Assembly (NCBI GenBank): GCA_947459055.1
Contig: CANHCG010000096.1
Location: 1-6,721, forward strand
Reading direction: 5' to 3'
Source of the DNA: Cytophagaceae bacterium
GTDB lineage: Bacteria; Bacteroidota; Bacteroidia; Cytophagales; Spirosomataceae
DNA length: 6,721 nt
The number at the start of each line of letters is the position of its first letter. Position 1 is the stretch's first letter. The notes beneath the pieces are model-generated. The model worked only from the letters and a program-made list of their open reading frames with translations. It was not told the origin of the DNA and did no database searches. Position numbers and translations under genes: made by a program. Of this stretch, positions 6,069 to 6,721 are shown piece after piece.

Positions 6069-6721
6069 AAATTCTTTTTTGCTAAATAATCACGGCTAAC
6101 TTTTAAACTTTCAAACGGATCTTGTTTGCTTTGATCCTGTTCGACGAACCAATATTTCAAACCTGCAGTTTTACGCGCGGCGAAAATTCGGTCAAAATTA
6201 ATTGTGCCACTTCCAACCTCTGTAAAAATACCCGTACCCGCTTCCATATCTTTCACATGCCACAATGGGAAACGACCAGGATGCTTTTCAAAATAGGCAA
6301 CTGGATCTTGGCCTGCCTTGGCAAACCAATACAAATCAGACTCCATTTTAACTAAATCTGCTGGTGTATTCTTTAGGATAAAATCGTAAGGAATGAAGTC
6401 CCCCGATTTTTGGAATTCGAAATCATGATTATGGTATGCAAACTGGATACCCGCTTTCTTAGTTGCCTGTCCTGATTTTTCCAATAGCGCGGGTAACCTT
6501 TCATAATGCTTGGTCGTCCGCTCATTTGGATGCAAATACGAACAAACCATGTATTCGGAGCCTAGGACGTGAAGATCCTCCACTGCCTTTTCCCAACCGT
6601 CCATTAAGGTGCCTTTACCTTTCACTTCAAAACCTGTGGTGTGGTGAGAACTCACCACCTGCAATCCAGTACGATCCAAAATCGATTTAAACTCCTTGGC
6701 CGTCTTACCAAAAAATTTACC
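6065..6721 (-). CDS. Sugar phosphate isomerase/epimerase-like TIM-barrel protein, 5' end outside window
   Basis: This belongs to the AP endonuclease 2/xylose isomerase-like TIM-barrel family (PF01261 type), whose members isomerise or epimerise sugars, inositols or keto-sugars using a divalent metal. The frame stays open to base 6721 (it begins GKFFGKTAKEFKSIL), so a TTG at 6679 is internal, 218 residues are visible and the N-terminus is missing. In visible-fragment numbering, the motifs are VVSSHH (22-27), YHNHDFEF (96-103), MESDLYW (126-132), WHVKDM (154-159), EVGSG (168-172) and VEQD (193-196). The likely metal ligands are E102, D129, H155 and E194. Many Bacteroidota relatives carry an export signal, which cannot be checked here. 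The substrate is unknown. The gene faces the DUF5672 gene and is a separate transcription unit. Confidence 0.9.
   Translation of the reverse strand, partial: GKFFGKTAKEFKSILDRTGLQVVSSHHTTGFEVKGKGTLMDGWEKAVEDLHVLGSEYMVCSYLHPNERTTKHYERLPALLEKSGQATKKAGIQFAYHNHDFEFQKSGDFIPYDFILKNTPADLVKMESDLYWFAKAGQDPVAYFEKHPGRFPLWHVKDMEAGTGIFTEVGSGTINFDRIFAARKTAGLKYWFVEQDQSKQDPFESLKVSRDYLAKKNF

Noticed and set aside
6641..6658. Inverted repeat GTGGTGAG-AA-CTCACCAC
   Set aside because: It lies in the codons for VVSSHH, a motif typical of the isomerase family, so the symmetry follows from the protein sequence.
6463..6690. Plus-strand open frame opposite the isomerase gene
   Set aside because: A shadow of a well-conserved TIM-barrel gene on the other strand, with low-complexity composition and no family resemblance.

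Overview
The window looks like an ordinary chromosomal stretch from a member of the Bacteroidota, probably of the Cytophagia type (the rank below phylum is inference). The reasons are the type of RNase G, the DUF5672 protein, the absence of Shine-Dalgarno sequences ahead of the genes, and two intergenic TAnnTTTG elements, which is the -7 promoter consensus of this phylum. No tRNA, rRNA, CRISPR array, insertion sequence or phage gene was seen. No stretch over 300 bases lacks a gene; the longest gap is 95 bases. Every gene is intact except the two cut by the window edges.

Layout: (1) 1-951 is the 3' part of an RNase G/E gene (rng). It overlaps by 29 bases a gene for a secreted tetratricopeptide-repeat protein of unknown role (923-2155), so the two are probably one transcript. 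(2) After a 95-base AT-rich gap with a candidate promoter comes a low-affinity phosphate transporter of the PitA type (2251-3708). (3) A 40-base gap holds a clean TATCTTTG promoter box. It is followed by a tightly packed run of rsmG (16S rRNA m7G methyltransferase, 3749-4375), a family 2 glycosyltransferase (4376-5362) and a DUF5672 protein (5364-6068), with spacings of 0 and 1 base. (4) On the opposite strand, 6721-6065 is the 3' part of a sugar phosphate isomerase/epimerase-like TIM-barrel gene. Its stop codon overlaps the DUF5672 stop within a shared TTAA.

How the genes work together: rng and rsmG belong to RNA maturation and ribosome modification, and pitA to phosphate uptake. The glycosyltransferase and DUF5672 protein probably act in surface glycan assembly but share rsmG's transcript. 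I do not see a new multi-gene defence or mobile system. The points most worth checking are the rsmG-glycosyltransferase-DUF5672 linkage, a 10-bp-stem terminator-like hairpin inside the start of rsmG, and the two proteins of unknown function (TPR protein and DUF5672).
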